From a virus: a stretch of DNA of 37,245 nucleotides. Positions 29,170-36,862 of this stretch are shown here, piece after piece. The stretch's first letter is position 1. The number at the start of each line of letters is the position of its first letter. The notes below the pieces were generated by a model that was given only the letters and a program-made list of their open reading frames with translations, ran no database searches and had not been told where the DNA came from. Both the position numbers and the translations under genes were made by a program. The stretch covers positions 1 through 37,245 of IMG/VR virus record IMGVR_UViG_3300049053_000025; one strand, 5' to 3'.

Positions 29170-32009
29170 CCGACACACAGCCCACCGACCTCCGGGCGGC
29201 AGCCCGCGAGCTGCACGACGCGGGCCTGTGCGTCCTGCCCATCAAGGCCGACGGCACCAAGAAGCCGGCCGTGTCCTGGATGGGGTACAAGGTCGCACGG
29301 TCCACCCCCGAGGAACATGACACCTGGTTCGGCGCCGACCGGCCTCGCGGCATCGCCGTCGTCTACGGGCAGGTGTCCGGCGGCGTCGAGCTGATCGAGT
29401 TCGAGGGCCTCGCCATCCGCGAGGGCCTGCTCAACGAGGTCACCGAGATCATGGAGGCGTCCGGGCCCCGGATCGCCGAGGCGTGGACTGCCATCCTCGG
29501 CGGCTGGGTGACCGAGTCGCCGTCTGGCGGGCGGCACTACCGCGTCCGCGTCGAGGGCGGCGACGTCCCCGGCAACACCAAACTGGCGTCCCGTCTCGCC
29601 CGCGAGGACGAGTACACAGAGGCCGAGAAGCAGCGGCGCCGCGAGAACCCGAACGCCCGCATCGTCCGCGTACTCATCGAGACCCGTGGAGAGGGCGGCT
29701 ACGGCCTCGTCGAGCCTTCCGGCGGCCCGGTCCACGCCTCGGGCCGCCCCTACATCCGGGTGGCGGGCGGGCCCGCCTCCATTCCGGTCGTCGACGCCGA
29801 GACCATGGACGCCGTCCGGTCTGTGTGCCACATGGTGGACCGGCTCCCCCAGCCCGAGGCGCCGAAGACCGCACCGCGCCCGGCACCGCCCCGCCCGGAC
29901 GGCACCCTGCGGCCAGGCGACGACTTCGAGGCCCGCGCCGACTGGGCCGACGTCCTCCGGGGAACCTTCCGCCCCCTGCACACCCGGGGCAGTGAGACCT
30001 ACTGGGGTTGGGCCGACGGCGTCGGCGGCGTGAAGGCGACAACAGGGAAGGACGAGCACGACAGGCTGTTCGTCTTCGCCACCGGCAGCGAGTTCCAGTC
30101 CGAGGTGCCCTACTCGAAGTTCGGCGCCTACGCCCTGCTCAACCACGGTGGCGACCACAAGGCCGCCGCGCGGGCCCTCGCCCACCAGGGCTACGGGCGT
30201 CGCCGCCTCTCCTCTGTGGGCGGTGGGGCATCGACGTCGACGCCCACAGCCCCGGACGGCGAAGCGGCTCCGGACGAGGGCGTTGCGGAGCAGCAGGTCG
30301 AGGGCGACCCGGAGGGGTTCGGCTACGACACGACATTCGGCCTGCCCCGCTCGGTGCGCACTCCGTACGGCTACCGGGTCACGGGCATGGGCGTCGAGGT
30401 GCTCAGTGCGAACGGTGAGAACTGGACGCGGATTGCGTTCTCTCCCCTGGTCGTGACCGCCACATTCGAAGACCCCGAGGGTGACCAGTACGTGGAGCTG
30501 TCGTGGATCGACCGAAGCCTCGGACGCCCGCGCCGGATCTCCCGCATCGTCAGCCGCGAGACCGCGAAGCGCGGCCGAAAGCTGATCGAAACGCTCGGCT
30601 CGGCGGGACTGCCCGCAGTCGAAGGCGACGCTCGGGCCGTCGAGAAATGGCTGGCCGAGTTCGAGGCGGCCAACGTCGGCCGCATTCCGTCCGAGCAGCT
30701 GGCGCGCTGGCTTGGCTGGCAGGACGACGGCACGTTCGTCTCGTCGCCCGAGGACGGCATCAAGGTCGACGTGCCATTCGAGGAGCAGCGCGGCCCGGCC
30801 CGAGCACACGCCAGGAAAGGGAGCCTCGATGGCTGGCGGGACACCGTCGCCCAGCTGGCCGGCTTCTCGGTGCCGCGCGTCGCCGTCGCGGCGGCGCTCG
30901 CCGCTCCGCTGCTCAAGCCTCTCGGGCTGAACAGCTTCACCCTCGACATCTCCAGCCGCTCCACCAAGGGCAAGACGACCGCGCTCCAGTGCGCGCTCAG
31001 CGTGTGGGCCGACCCATCCGAGCACGCCAGCGCCATGTCGAACTGGCGCACCACGCTGTACGCAATCGAGAAACGACTGAACCTGGTGCGCGGAATCGTC
31101 ACCGTCTTCGACGAGACGATGGCCGTCACGGACGACACCCTCATCGACGAGGTGCTGTACCAGCTCCCGATGAACCACGGGAAGGCCCGCAGCGGCGGCG
31201 CGTTCGGCAACATGCTGCCCTGGGAGACCATCCTCCTGTCGTCCGGCGAACGCCCGGCTCTGTCCTTCACCACCAGCCAGGGCGCCGCCGCCCGCATCCT
31301 CGGCACGACGATCGCTCCCTTCGGCGACGGCGGCGGCCCCACCGCAGCGGCTGTACGGGACGGCGTCCTCGCCCACCACGGGCATGCCGGCCCCGAGTTC
31401 ATCCAGTACATCCTCAGCGGCCTGGCCCAGCCCAACGGGCGGGAGAAGCTGAAGGAACACCACCGCACGCTCGTCGACGAGTTCCGCGGCGGCGGCGACA
31501 TGACGAACCGGCGCGCACCGATGGTCGCCGTCCTCGTGCTCGCCGAGATCCTCGCGTGCCGGATCGGGTTGCTGCCGTACGAGCCGCTCGCCCACGACGT
31601 CTGGCGCGGGCTGTTCACCGCCCACAACCCGACCGACAACCGGCCCGAGATGGCTCTGGACGTCCTCCGAGAGTACGTGGCTGGCCACGCGCACGAGCTG
31701 TACAGCACGGCCCGCGGGTACCTGGCCGAGCAGCGCCCGCCGTTCTCCGGCTGGCTGGGGGTCATCGCCAACGACAAGGGCGTCACGAAGATCTCGCTAC
31801 TGCCCGAGCGCGTACGGAAGATCCTCGCCGAGGCGGGCTACTCCCTCGACGCGGTGGTCGGCAGCTGGGTCGACGCCGGGTATCTGGAGACGCTCAAGAG
31901 CCAGCGGCCCCCACACCTCGTGCCGCGACGGTTCGACGGCGCCCGCGCGAAGTGCCTGGCTTTCACCCCGGCGGGCATGCCGTACGGCGACCAGGACGAG
32001 GCGGCATGA
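29166..32009 (+). CDS. Primase-polymerase / DUF927 helicase replication protein
   Basis: TTG 29166 overlaps the upstream stop (TTGA); 947 residues. N-terminal prim-pol domain (about 1-240): GLCVLPIKADGTKKPAV, the metal-ligand region VELIEFEG (E78, E80; the family usually has Asp) and SPSGGRHYRV with H124. Prim-pol enzymes prime and extend DNA. A Pro-rich linker (about 240-260) leads to a middle domain and the C-terminal DUF927 ATPase: Walker A STKGKTTA near residue 600, Walker B GIVTVFDET, and SGERPALSF. The combination gives a self-contained plasmid/AICE-type (RepPP-like) initiator. An iteron cluster follows at once, as expected for its origin. Confidence 0.88.
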   Translation: MTDTQPTDLRAAARELHDAGLCVLPIKADGTKKPAVSWMGYKVARSTPEEHDTWFGADRPRGIAVVYGQVSGGVELIEFEGLAIREGLLNEVTEIMEASGPRIAEAWTAILGGWVTESPSGGRHYRVRVEGGDVPGNTKLASRLAREDEYTEAEKQRRRENPNARIVRVLIETRGEGGYGLVEPSGGPVHASGRPYIRVAGGPASIPVVDAETMDAVRSVCHMVDRLPQPEAPKTAPRPAPPRPDGTLRPGDDFEARADWADVLRGTFRPLHTRGSETYWGWADGVGGVKATTGKDEHDRLFVFATGSEFQSEVPYSKFGAYALLNHGGDHKAAARALAHQGYGRRRLSSVGGGASTSTPTAPDGEAAPDEGVAEQQVEGDPEGFGYDTTFGLPRSVRTPYGYRVTGMGVEVLSANGENWTRIAFSPLVVTATFEDPEGDQYVELSWIDRSLGRPRRISRIVSRETAKRGRKLIETLGSAGLPAVEGDARAVEKWLAEFEAANVGRIPSEQLARWLGWQDDGTFVSSPEDGIKVDVPFEEQRGPARAHARKGSLDGWRDTVAQLAGFSVPRVAVAAALAAPLLKPLGLNSFTLDISSRSTKGKTTALQCALSVWADPSEHASAMSNWRTTLYAIEKRLNLVRGIVTVFDETMAVTDDTLIDEVLYQLPMNHGKARSGGAFGNMLPWETILLSSGERPALSFTTSQGAAARILGTTIAPFGDGGGPTAAAVRDGVLAHHGHAGPEFIQYILSGLAQPNGREKLKEHHRTLVDEFRGGGDMTNRRAPMVAVLVLAEILACRIGLLPYEPLAHDVWRGLFTAHNPTDNRPEMALDVLREYVAGHAHELYSTARGYLAEQRPPFSGWLGVIANDKGVTKISLLPERVRKILAEAGYSLDAVVGSWVDAGYLETLKSQRPPHLVPRRFDGARAKCLAFTPAGMPYGDQDEAA

Positions 32010-32137
32010 GGCCCACGACGGCGGTGGTACGCACGAGGTGCGTACCACCCTCACTCGCCAGTCTTCGCAGGTCAGGCCCGTACCGGGACCGGTTCTCGGG
32101 CCGGTACGCACTCGCCTGGAAATGGCACCCCTCGGGG

Positions 32138-32192
32138 GTGTGCGCATGCGTGCGTGTGCGCGTGCGTGCCTGCGTGCGTGCGCACACACGTG
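32138..32192. other. Alternating purine-pyrimidine tract (Z-DNA-like)
   Basis: Strict R-Y alternation covers 32138-32169 and 32171-32192 with one break, made of GT, GC and CA steps. Such tracts adopt left-handed DNA under negative supercoiling. It sits between iteron groups and may mark or absorb torsion at the origin. Confidence 0.7.
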
Positions 32193-32245
32193 GACCCCTA
32201 GGTGTTTCTGCGTACCTGCGTACCACTAGGTCTCCAGAGAGAGAT

Positions 32246-32268
32246 AAGAGCAGGTCAGAGGCTCTTTT
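32246..32268 (+). terminator. Terminator after the replication gene
   Basis: AAGAGC (32246-32251) pairs with GCTCTT (32261-32266), followed by TT. Bases 32250-32271 match 24961-24982 with one mismatch, so the same terminator cassette was used twice. Confidence 0.6.
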
Positions 32269-32347
32269 CCTCCGGTACGCAGCCGGTACGCAGCCGGTAC
32301 GCAGCGCGTACCGCCCCGCCCCCTCCACCACCGAATCGAGGTGACCC

Positions 32348-33958
32348 ATGTCCTTCACACCCCGCCCCTACCAAGTCGAGGCCATCGAGGCACTACGCCA
32401 GGGCTGGGCCAGCGGTCAGAACCGACTCGCCGTCGTCCTCCCGACCGGCGCCGGTAAGACCGTGGTTTTCTCCCACCTGGCCCACCAGATGCTCGACCAG
32501 CTCGACGGCCGCCGAGCTCTCGTCATCGCCCACCGCGAGGAGCTGATCGAGCAGGCGGCTTCCAAGGTGCTCGCGGTCGACCCCATGCTGCGCGTCGGCA
32601 TCGTCAAGGCCCAGCGCGATGACCACCACGACGCCGACGTCATCGTCGCCAGCGTCCAGACCCTGGCCGTACAGAAGCGGCGCGAGGCCATCCGCGACAT
32701 CGGCCTGATCATCGTGGACGAGTGCCACCACGCCGCGGCCCGCACCTACATGGAGGTGCTCCGGCACTTCGGCGCCTGGGACGGCGTACCGACGGCCGGC
32801 TTCACCGCGACCATGACCCGCACCGACGGCGGCCTGGCCGAGGTCTGGGAAGACGTCGTCTTCCGCCTGGACATCCTCGACATGATCGGGGACGGCTACC
32901 TGTGCGACGTCCGCGGTAAGAGCATCACCGTCGACACCCTCGACCTGAACAAGGTGAAGACCAGGGGCGGCGACCTGGTCGAGGGCCAGCTAGGAAAGGC
33001 GCTGGAGGACTCCGGCGCGCTGGACGCCATCGCCAAGGCCTACCTGGACCACGCCGCCGACCGGCCCGGGGTCGTCTTCACACCGACCGTGGCGACCGCC
33101 CAGCAGGCCGCCGCCGCGCTGGAGGCCGTCGGCATCAAGGCGGCCCCGGTGTGGGGCGACATGGGCCGTGACGAGCGGCGCGCGACCCTCGCCCGGTACG
33201 TGGCCGGTGACGTGCAGGTGCTGACCAACTGCATGGTGCTCACCGAGGGGTTCGACGCTCCGCACACCAGCTGCATCGTGGTCGCCCGCCCCACCAAGTC
33301 CCCGGGCCTGTACGTGCAGATGGTCGGCCGGGGCCTGCGCCCGTCCCCTGGGAAGCGGGACGCGCTGCTGCTCGACGTCATGGGTGCCGCCTCGCGCCAC
33401 AAGCTCGCCAGCATGGTCGACCTCACCGAGCGGGAGATCGGCGAGGCCGAAAGCGGCAAGAGTCTGAAGCAGACCGCCGAGGAGCACGCCGCCAGTGAGA
33501 AACGGCGCGCGCTCGCCGCGCAGGTGACCGCCGAGGAAATCAACCTGTTTGGTCAGTCGGCGATCAGGTGGTTGCGCACGGAGGACGGCACCTGGTTCAT
33601 CCGTCTGACGGGCGCCATGTTCCTGTTCCTCGTCCGGGACCCCGGGACGCGGCTGTACCGGATGCGTCGCTGGACGCAGGCGGACGGCGTGCACCCGCCC
33701 AAGGACGACGTGGCCCGGCCGTTGCCGGAGGCCCTGGCGTGGCTGGAGCAGCAGGCGAAGGTCCTCGCCCCGGGCGCGTTCGTCGCCCGCGAGGCCCGGT
33801 GGCGCCGTAGCCAGCCCAGCGACAAGCAGTTCGGCCTGTGCCGGCGCCTCGGCATCAAGGTGCCGCGCGGCAGCACGGCGGGCGACGTCGCCGACCTCAT
33901 CGACCAGGACCGCGTCGGCCGCGTCCTCGGCCAGCTGACCCTTCCCACCGCTGCGTAG
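32348..33958 (+). CDS. SF2 DEAD/DEAH-box helicase
   Basis: ATG 32348 with GAGGTGA upstream; 536 residues. RecA-like domain 1: Q-motif-like PRPYQVEAIEAL, Walker A PTGAGKT (32-38), DECH (124-127), and TAT (152-154). Domain 2: GVVFTPTVATA, VLTEGFDAP and QMVGRGLRPSPGK near 330. A helical C-terminus of about 150 residues follows (QFGLCRRLGIKVPRGSTAGD). This is the RecG/UvrB/ResIII-like group common in Streptomyces phages. It unwinds DNA with ATP and probably assists replication from the adjacent iterons. Closed by a strong terminator. Confidence 0.9.
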   Translation: MSFTPRPYQVEAIEALRQGWASGQNRLAVVLPTGAGKTVVFSHLAHQMLDQLDGRRALVIAHREELIEQAASKVLAVDPMLRVGIVKAQRDDHHDADVIVASVQTLAVQKRREAIRDIGLIIVDECHHAAARTYMEVLRHFGAWDGVPTAGFTATMTRTDGGLAEVWEDVVFRLDILDMIGDGYLCDVRGKSITVDTLDLNKVKTRGGDLVEGQLGKALEDSGALDAIAKAYLDHAADRPGVVFTPTVATAQQAAAALEAVGIKAAPVWGDMGRDERRATLARYVAGDVQVLTNCMVLTEGFDAPHTSCIVVARPTKSPGLYVQMVGRGLRPSPGKRDALLLDVMGAASRHKLASMVDLTEREIGEAESGKSLKQTAEEHAASEKRRALAAQVTAEEINLFGQSAIRWLRTEDGTWFIRLTGAMFLFLVRDPGTRLYRMRRWTQADGVHPPKDDVARPLPEALAWLEQQAKVLAPGAFVAREARWRRSQPSDKQFGLCRRLGIKVPRGSTAGDVADLIDQDRVGRVLGQLTLPTAA

Positions 33959-33959
33959 T

Positions 33960-33990
33960 GGTCCGGGCCTGTCGCTATCAGGCCCGGACC
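33960..33990 (+). terminator. Terminator after the helicase
   Basis: GGTCCGGGCCTG (33960-33971) and CAGGCCCGGACC (33979-33990) pair perfectly over 12 bp with a 7-nt loop, 2 nt after the stop codon. Confidence 0.82.
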
Positions 33991-34017
33991 TCCACCCATC
34001 ACATCACGGAGGAATCC

Positions 34018-34059
34018 ATGGCAAGTAACCAGATCCTCGCTGAGCGAGGTGCCCAGTGA
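34018..34059 (+). CDS. 13-residue leader peptide
   Basis: ATG 34018 has a strong CGGAGGA site 5-9 nt upstream and encodes MASNQILAERGAQ. Its TGA overlaps the GTG of the next gene (GTGA). The good ribosome site belongs to this peptide, not to the next gene, so its translation would feed ribosomes into the operon. A simple coupling device is the likely role. Confidence 0.5.
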   Translation: MASNQILAERGAQ

Positions 34060-34235
34060 GCGCCGGCCGGTCCCGCGGCTCCGACCGCCTCGTCACCGCC
34101 GCCCGCGAGAGCACCCGAGAGCAGCGCGTCGCGGCATCCCGGCTTGTTCTGCGGAAGGCCCGCAACCGTGATGACCTCCGGCTACTCCTCGACGCCCTCG
34201 GCCTCAACGACCAGACCACCGAAGGAGAGTCATGA
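34056..34235 (+). CDS. Small basic protein, 59 aa
   Basis: GTG 34056 overlaps the leader peptide stop. The product is Arg-rich (RESTREQRVAASRLVLRKAR) with a helical hydrophobic C-terminus (LRLLLDALGLNDQ). No family recognised. It starts a run of seven overlapping genes (34056-36215) that are probably one transcription unit. Confidence 0.6.
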   Translation: MSAGRSRGSDRLVTAARESTREQRVAASRLVLRKARNRDDLRLLLDALGLNDQTTEGES

Positions 34236-34549
34236 CCGACCAGCCAGTGCTTACAGGCCAAGAGCCGACAGGGCCGGAACCGATCAACTTGCCCGACCGG
34301 CCCACCCCGATCCGCGTGCACACCTCCGACTCGCCGCCGTTCGACTGCACTCTGCACCCCGACGGCACGCTCACCGCCGTCATCAACGGCCAGCACCTCC
34401 GCAACATGCTGACGCTCACCGACATGCTCGAAATGAACTGGGCAGGCGCGCGGATCGAGTTCGACCCGCAGCCGCTGCCCGAGGAGCCCGAGCCCCAGCA
34501 GCCTGCGGCGGCCGTGCAGGAAGCCATCGACCTGGGGGCACCATGCTGA
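34232..34549 (+). CDS. Hypothetical protein, 105 aa
   Basis: ATG 34232 overlaps the previous stop, with GGAGAG inside that gene. The centre is beta-like (CTLHPDGTLTAVINGQHLRN), and the ends are acidic and Pro-rich (PQPLPEEPEPQQPAAA). No family recognised; conserved-looking only by coding bias and coupling. Confidence 0.6.
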   Translation: MTDQPVLTGQEPTGPEPINLPDRPTPIRVHTSDSPPFDCTLHPDGTLTAVINGQHLRNMLTLTDMLEMNWAGARIEFDPQPLPEEPEPQQPAAAVQEAIDLGAPC

Positions 34550-34857
34550 GCGACGCCATACCCGCACTCCTGCGGATCCGCAGCGTGGCGGCCCTCGTCC
34601 TGCACCGCGCTGGATACGGCCGCGACTGGATCGCCGAACGCCTCGGCGGTGCCACCCCGGTGGAGCCCACGGACATCACGGAGCAGCTGCTCACCGGCGC
34701 CGCCCAGTACCTGCGTGACGCCGGGTTCACCTACTGGCGCATCCCTGACGCTGTCTCCAAGCTCCGGGATCAGATCACCCCACCCTCCGCACCAGCGCCG
34801 GAGGCGGAGGCCTGGGGCCGAGGGCTGCTCTTCGACCTCGCCGGGGAGCACCCATGA
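34543..34857 (+). CDS. Hypothetical protein, 104 aa
   Basis: ATG 34543 overlaps the previous gene by 7 nt. Helical with VAALVLHRAGYGRDWIAERL and YLRDAGFTYWRIPDAVSKLR, and an acidic Pro-rich C-terminus. No family known to me. Its stop overlaps the next ATG. Confidence 0.6.
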   Translation: MLSDAIPALLRIRSVAALVLHRAGYGRDWIAERLGGATPVEPTDITEQLLTGAAQYLRDAGFTYWRIPDAVSKLRDQITPPSAPAPEAEAWGRGLLFDLAGEHP

Positions 34858-35021
34858 CCGCCCGCCCCCGATGCCCGCGTGGCCACTTCCTCGCGGCATC
34901 CGGCACGTGCCGCTGCGAACTGCCCCGCCCTCGCTGGGCCGCCGACCTGTGGGGCCAAGGACTCACCGCCCGCCAGCGCCACACCATCCGCACCGTGCCC
35001 GTCACCGGGAGGTACCTGTGA
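34854..35021 (+). CDS. Small Cys/His protein, 55 aa
   Basis: ATG 34854 overlaps the previous stop (ATGA). The N-terminus RCPRGHFLAASGTCRCEL has a C-x3-H and C-x-C arrangement suited to one zinc, then a basic region (RQRHTIRTVPVTGRYL). Its 3' end carries GGGAGG as ribosome site for the next gene, whose GTG overlaps its stop. Function unknown; probably nucleic-acid-binding. Confidence 0.6.
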   Translation: MTARPRCPRGHFLAASGTCRCELPRPRWAADLWGQGLTARQRHTIRTVPVTGRYL

Positions 35022-35362
35022 ACCCGTCCAGCCGCATCCTGCGGTGCCACTACATCGCCGCCGCCGCACTCGTCGGCCACTGCGCCGCCACCAGCCTCGA
35101 CGCAGACGCATGGTGGTACGGCATCGGCCTCTTCATCGCCTCGCTGCTCTTCCTCGTCGCCTTCGCCCGCGACCTCCTCGCCGCCAACCGGGCCTGTGCG
35201 GTCGCCCGCGCCGAGGCCGTCCGTATGGAGCGGGCCGCCCGGATGCGCGCCTGGCAGGACCGGCAGCGGGCCGAGATGGACGACTGCTGCGAGCGCTGGT
35301 GGACGTCCGCCGGAACGGAGCACGACTCCAACCACTGCACCCGGAAGGGCCAGGCCGCATGA
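35018..35362 (+). CDS. Small two-span membrane protein, 114 aa
   Basis: GTG 35018 with GGGAGG upstream and a 4-nt overlap. Two hydrophobic segments, HYIAAAALVGHCAATSL and YGIGLFIASLLFLVAFARDL, are followed by a charged helical tail with Arg/Glu and several Cys. Small membrane proteins in this position, close to Spd and TraB genes, recall the Spd spread proteins of Streptomyces plasmids, but no specific match is claimed. Confidence 0.65.
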   Translation: MNPSSRILRCHYIAAAALVGHCAATSLDADAWWYGIGLFIASLLFLVAFARDLLAANRACAVARAEAVRMERAARMRAWQDRQRAEMDDCCERWWTSAGTEHDSNHCTRKGQAA

Positions 35363-35601
35363 GCCCGCAGCGCTACACCGCCGACAGCATCACCGACGAC
35401 GCCCTGGACGAGCTGTACGAGAACGCGAACAAGGGCTGGCGCCGCGGCGACGAGTGGAAGGAACGGGCCCTGAAGGCCGAAGCCGCCGTCGAGCGGGCCG
35501 AGCGGCTCGCCCGACGCTGGGCGCTCCTCCGGGCCTACGGCGGCGCGGCCGTCGAGCTGCGCAAGGCCCTTGCCGAGCCCAAGGAGAGCACCACCCCGTG
35601 A
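35359..35601 (+). CDS. Helical protein, 80 aa
   Basis: ATG 35359 overlaps the previous stop. YTADSITDDALDELYENANK, then a coiled helix RALKAEAAVERAERLARRWA. Pattern known from many Streptomyces phage and AICE early regions; function unknown. Overlaps the next GTG by 4 nt. Confidence 0.6.
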   Translation: MSPQRYTADSITDDALDELYENANKGWRRGDEWKERALKAEAAVERAERLARRWALLRAYGGAAVELRKALAEPKESTTP

Positions 35602-36215
35602 CCTGCGAACTATGCGGCAACGCGGCCAGCGGCTACCTGTGCACCCGGCACAGGGAGCAGCTGGCCGCGGGCCTGCGTGAACTCCCCACCCTGTACACCG
35701 AGGTCGGCGAGTGCCTCGTCCCCCGCCGCAGCAGCTGGGGCGAGATCATCGCCACCAAGAGCGCGGCCGGCCCGCAGTCGCCCATCGACGAGGACGTCCT
35801 GGACACCGTCAACTGGGGCCGCGCCGCCGAAGTCATGCGCCTGTGGCGGACGGACGTACGGCGCGCACGCTGGCCTCACCGGGGCGCGCCGCCGCCCGGC
35901 AGCCTCACCGAGGACTGCGCCTGGCTGGCGCGGGAACTGGAGTGGATCGCCGCCACCTACCCGGCCGCCGGCGACCTCGCCCGCGAGGTGCGCGAGCTGG
36001 AGTGCCAGGCCCGGACGATCGTCGGCGACCCGCTGCCCCGGCCGCAGCGCCTCGGGGTGTGCGTGGCCGTCACAGACGACCAGGGCACTGTGTGCGGAGC
36101 CGTACTGACGCGGCTGCCGGGCGAGCTGGTGCGGTGCCGCTGGTGTGGCACCGCGTATCGCACGGAGAAGGACATCCTGCTGCTGCACCACTTTCAGCCC
36201 CGCACCGTTGCCTAG
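35598..36215 (+). CDS. Zinc-finger protein, 205 aa
   Basis: GTG 35598 overlaps the previous stop. Two Cys clusters: CELCGNAASGYLCTRHRE at the N-terminus and VRCRWCGTAYRTEKD near the C-terminus, each with a CxxC pair; between them is a helical segment (WLARELEWIAATYPAAGDLA). Proteins of this form are frequent in Streptomyces phages and integrative elements. Probably DNA- or protein-binding; exact role unknown. Its stop is the -35/-10 interval of the next promoter. Confidence 0.7.
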   Translation: MTCELCGNAASGYLCTRHREQLAAGLRELPTLYTEVGECLVPRRSSWGEIIATKSAAGPQSPIDEDVLDTVNWGRAAEVMRLWRTDVRRARWPHRGAPPPGSLTEDCAWLARELEWIAATYPAAGDLAREVRELECQARTIVGDPLPRPQRLGVCVAVTDDQGTVCGAVLTRLPGELVRCRWCGTAYRTEKDILLLHHFQPRTVA

Positions 36216-36244
36216 AACCCTAGGGTTCGGGTAGTGTGACCTGT
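36208..36244 (+). promoter_or_regulatory. Promoter with palindromic operator, probably leaderless
   Basis: TTGCCT (36208-36213) and TAGTGT (36232-36237) are 18 bp apart. The spacer holds the perfect 14-bp palindrome GAACCCTAGGGTTC (36215-36228). The -10 ends 7 nt before GTG 36245, so transcription would begin at the start codon. A protein on the palindrome would block RNA polymerase. Confidence 0.6.
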
Positions 36245-36493
36245 GTGCCAACCACCAATTGGCGCGAACGAGTTGTCGCCGAGGACGAGGAACAGCAGCG
36301 ACTACTGAGCTTGATCTCAGCCAGCGCCCAGAGACGAGCGGCAGCGCTCGAAGACGGCGTGCGGGACCTGGGAACCATCTCGGCCGTCGCCCGCGACCGC
36401 GGCATCAGCCCGAGCGCAGTCAGACGATCCATCCGCGAGCACGGAACGGGCACCCTACGCCCCACCCGCAGCTCCCCGACCACAACCGAATAG
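36245..36493 (+). CDS. Small HTH regulator, 82 aa
   Basis: GTG 36245 is chosen because the promoter places the mRNA 5' end there; GTG 36236 would lie in the -10. No ribosome site is visible, as expected of a leaderless mRNA. The HTH is GTISAVARDRGISPSAVRRS with a long helix before it. It may bind the palindrome in its own promoter, and so control the genes after it up to the Spd-like gene. Confidence 0.65.
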   Translation: MPTTNWRERVVAEDEEQQRLLSLISASAQRRAAALEDGVRDLGTISAVARDRGISPSAVRRSIREHGTGTLRPTRSSPTTTE

Positions 36494-36510
36494 GCCCGGA
36501 AAGCGGGCAG

Positions 36511-36543
36511 CCCCGGCAAAGCCGACCCTACCGGCCGCCGGGG
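36511..36543. terminator. Weak hairpin after the HTH gene
   Basis: CCCCGGC (36511-36517) pairs with GCCGGGG (36537-36543) around a 19-nt loop. Possibly an attenuating hairpin between the regulator and the next gene. Confidence 0.35.
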
Positions 36544-36574
36544 ACCACCACTTGATCACGAGGAGTACACCCTC

Positions 36575-36862
36575 ATGACCCGACCGAACCCTATCGCCCC
36601 CGGCCAGAGGGCCGAGTCGCGCGTCGCCGAACTGCACCGCCTCTGCGACGCCGACTACGCCAAGGGCCAGGCCCAACGCGCCGCCGCCCGACTGCCCATC
36701 CCGCCGTACGCGGCGTTCACCCCGGCCGCCGAGCCGACCGACCTCGACGTCGCCATCAGCGTCGCCCAGCAGCTCCTCGACAGCGACCAGGTGCTGTCTC
36801 TACGGGAGGCCCTGCGCCTCCTGCTCAGGGCGCTCGGCGCAGAGGCAGTGAACGGCCGATGA
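36575..36862 (+). CDS. Hypothetical helical protein, 95 aa
   Basis: ATG 36575 with GAGGAG 9 nt upstream. RAESRVAELHRLCDADYAKG, then VAISVAQQLLDSDQVLSLRE and LRLLLRALGAEAV: all helical, no motif recognised. It opens a three-gene coupled unit ending in the Spd-like gene. Confidence 0.6.
   Translation: MTRPNPIAPGQRAESRVAELHRLCDADYAKGQAQRAAARLPIPPYAAFTPAAEPTDLDVAISVAQQLLDSDQVLSLREALRLLLRALGAEAVNGR

Larger units (their letters stand above)
32023..32312. repeat. GGTACGCA iterons, candidate origin
   Basis: GGTACGCA occurs at 32026-32033 (+), 32039-32046 (-), 32103-32110 (+), 32209-32216 and 32217-32224 (- tandem), 32274-32281, 32285-32292 and 32296-32303 (+, tandem with an 11-bp period), with a variant at 32305-32312. 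The first two form a dyad with 12-bp perfect arms (32023-32034, 32038-32049) around GAG. An 11-bp spacing puts sites on one helix face, as in Rep-bound iterons. Confidence 0.7.
32010..32347. other. Gene-free probable replication origin region
   Basis: This 338-bp stretch between the replication protein and the helicase holds no gene. It has eight GGTACGCA iterons in both orientations, a 12-bp perfect dyad, 54 bp of alternating purine-pyrimidine and a hairpin terminator. All are normal parts of an iteron-type origin. Confidence 0.65.

Noticed and set aside
32138-32192. CRISPR-like or microsatellite array
   Set aside because: No repeat-spacer structure; it is an alternating dinucleotide-like tract. 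No CRISPR array was seen anywhere in the window.
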